Positions 62,501-64,000 of a stretch of DNA of 64,000 nt are shown here, in pieces; position 1 is the stretch's first letter; every line of letters begins with the position of its first letter. This stretch comes from Mesostigma viride (taxonomy: Eukaryota; Streptophyta; Mesostigmatophyceae; Mesostigmatales; Mesostigmataceae). The position numbers and the translations under genes are program-made. The notes below the pieces were generated by a model. It saw nothing but the letters and a program-made list of their open reading frames with translations, made no database searches and had not been told where the DNA came from. The stretch spans positions 1,232,047 through 1,296,046 of the forward strand of contig RPFO01000448.1 in NCBI GenBank assembly GCA_009746045.1, written 5' to 3'.

Positions 62501-64000
62501 CCTATTCCCTGCTCCATACCGCAGAAAACTGCCCCAGGGTGCGCACAGTACCTGCTCCATCCAGCCCAGGTACAGCGGTGTCTCCCACGGTGGCAGCTCC
62601 TTGAAGGGCAGGATCTTCTTGCCGTAGTAGGACTCGACGACGCTGCGGAACTGTGGGCCCACCGGGGCGGATGACAGCACAAGAGAGGGGAGCACGGCAA
62701 GCGAGAGGCGCGGGGCAGACGCATCACTAGCAAGGCAGCTGTGTAAGAACCGAGCGTATGCCGCAATGCTTCATACTGGCCAGCAGCACCGCAGCCCTGT
62801 GGCAACAGCCATGCAAGGCACTGCAGCCAGGATAAAGAAAGAAAGACCACACCCCTGCCCGGGTGCCCACCAAGGCGAAACCCACGGCCGTAACACGCGT
62901 TCCCCGCGAGAGAACAACCATAACACACGTTCCACGCCCTCTCCAACGCAACATCATGTAACAATAGTGTGTGACCAGGCTGTAACAACAGTGCGACCAG
63001 GGTGCCAGTATTCTAGACACACGCATGCGGGGGCCCACCTTGTCGATCCCCCAGCTCTCCACCAGGTACTTCATGCGCGAGTACTTGCGGTCATCACGGC
63101 GGCCATAGTCGCGCTGCGTGGCCACAATCGCCTTGAGCAGGTACAGGATGTCGTCCTTGTCCACGTAGCCCAGGGGGGTAGCCAGGCGGGGGAAGGTCTC
63201 GTTGTTGCGGTGCGTGCGGCCCATGCCGCCGCCAACGTAAACGTCAAAGCCCTGCAGCTGGCCGCGCTCGTTGCACAGGACAACGATCGCCACGTCGTTG
63301 GTCAGGGCGTCGACCGAGTTGTCCCCAGGGACCGTGACAGCCATCTTGAACTTGCGTGGCAGGTACTGCTCACCATAGATCGGCTCCAGGCCCTCCTTGT
63401 TGCTCCCGTTGATGTTCTCCATGCGCGCGATGGTCACGTCGGGCGACTCCTTGTGGACGCTGCTCATGAACTTGGCGCCGTCCAGCCAGATGTCGTAGTA
63501 GGCGCCTGCCTGGGGAGCGAACAGGTCCGCGATTTTGTCCGCCAGCTGCGCCGCGTACAGGTATTCGGCGCGGTTGGAGTAGGGCGCCGACGGCGCCATG
63601 ACGTTGCGGTTCACGTCGCCGCAGGCAGACAGGGTGGAGCCCATGGCGGAGATGATGTTCTGGAAAACCACCTTAATGTCCTTCTTCAGGATGCCGTGCA
63701 GCTGGAATGCCTGCCGGGTAGTCAGGCGCATGGTACCGTTTCCGTATTTATCTGAGAGATCATCCATAGTCCTGTATAGCAAGTTCGACACTTTTCCTGC
63801 AGGCTGCCTGGTACGAAGCATGAACTGATAAGCCTTCTCTTGTCCTGGCTGCCGCTTCTCGCGGTCATCCTGCATATAGGTCCCATGAAATTTGCAGATC
63901 TGCGTAGCCGCCTCAGAGACGTAAGTGAGGTCATTCTTCAACTCGTCCATCAACGGCTGGCGAAGGTAGTTGCTCTCAGCTTTATAGCCCTCAACCTTGG
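59593..64000 (-). CDS. SIR: Ferredoxin-sulfite reductase, 5' part outside window
   Basis: Plastid enzyme reducing sulfite to sulfide with six electrons from ferredoxin, using sirohaem and a 4Fe-4S cluster. Six exons are in the window, in phase: 63039-64000 (continues past the edge), 62552-62650, 61555-61737, 60691-60849, 60143-60394 and 59593-59859. They give about 639 residues. Recognisable segments are [65 protein letters not shown] and [14 protein letters not shown]. The cluster and sirohaem ligands are CPAFPLC (C-X5-C) and TGCPNGC (C-X3-C). The last exon is unusual: after VTRVGFDAL comes a ~30-residue Ala/Pro linker and then [20 protein letters not shown] and a Gln/Thr/Ala helix ending AYLAKK, resembling a ribbon-helix-helix DNA-binding fold. 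The transit peptide is not in view. Confidence 0.96.
61788..62121. repeat. (GGGA)n tract and G-run in SIR intron
   Basis: About 300 bp of GGGA with a few GGA or GGCA variants, a short (GA)n, then an 18-base G run near 62104-62121, all within the intron 61738-62551. It is the same repeat type as at 1587-3284. Confidence 0.95.

Noticed and set aside
62727-63038. C-terminal extension of the first SIR exon
   Set aside because: The frame stays open past the donor at 63039, but the family alignment continues in the exon at 62552-62650, so this is intron.

Overview
This window looks like nuclear DNA of a green-lineage alga, rich in repeats. Four host genes carry canonical GT-AG introns with in-phase exon joins. 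Three encode plastid proteins: divinyl reductase of chlorophyll synthesis, ascorbate peroxidase and ferredoxin-sulfite reductase. The fourth encodes the GPI-transamidase subunit PIG-T. Plant-type CCCTAAA repeats occur inside an intron. I cannot name the genus from sequence alone.

Layout. 1-8.9 kb: repeats and LINE debris, including a 1.7 kb GGGA/GGA tract, a (TGCG)n tract and a ~184-bp satellite. 8.9-10.0 kb: an unrecognised membrane-protein gene (-), divergent from DVR (+, six exons, 10526-17641). DVR intron 5 holds an antisense reverse transcriptase relic and telomere-like repeats. 18-21 kb: LINE ends, (GGAT)n/(GT)n and a 1.1 kb (CAA)n tract. 21762-28745: PIG-T (+, six exons) with a regular 50-bp array in its last intron. 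29-36 kb: LINE fragments, including an ORF1 split by a piggyBac-like element that has TTAA duplications. 36163-41400: chloroplast ascorbate peroxidase (-, eight exons). 43.6-45.3 kb: a broken gene (-) with EsV-1-7-type Cys/His repeats and a restriction-endonuclease-like domain. 46.4-47.3 kb: LINE reverse transcriptase. 47.6-55.0 kb: a candidate large DNA transposon with a DUF7869-like transposase gene, lying between inverted arrays of a GTGACACCG repeat. 55.4-58.7 kb: ORF1-only LINE copies and short dispersed repeats. 59593 to beyond 64000: sulfite reductase (-), entering from the right edge, with an unusual C-terminal extension.

The three plastid genes serve pigment synthesis, peroxide detoxification and sulfur assimilation. 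They are separate transcription units and nothing suggests co-regulation. Most remaining sequence is mobile-element debris from at least five families: an L1-like LINE with a shared 3' hairpin, an ORF1-only derivative of it, another reverse transcriptase class, a piggyBac-like element, and the large DUF7869 element. A ~110-bp short element also recurs. No rRNA gene, convincing tRNA gene or CRISPR array was seen.
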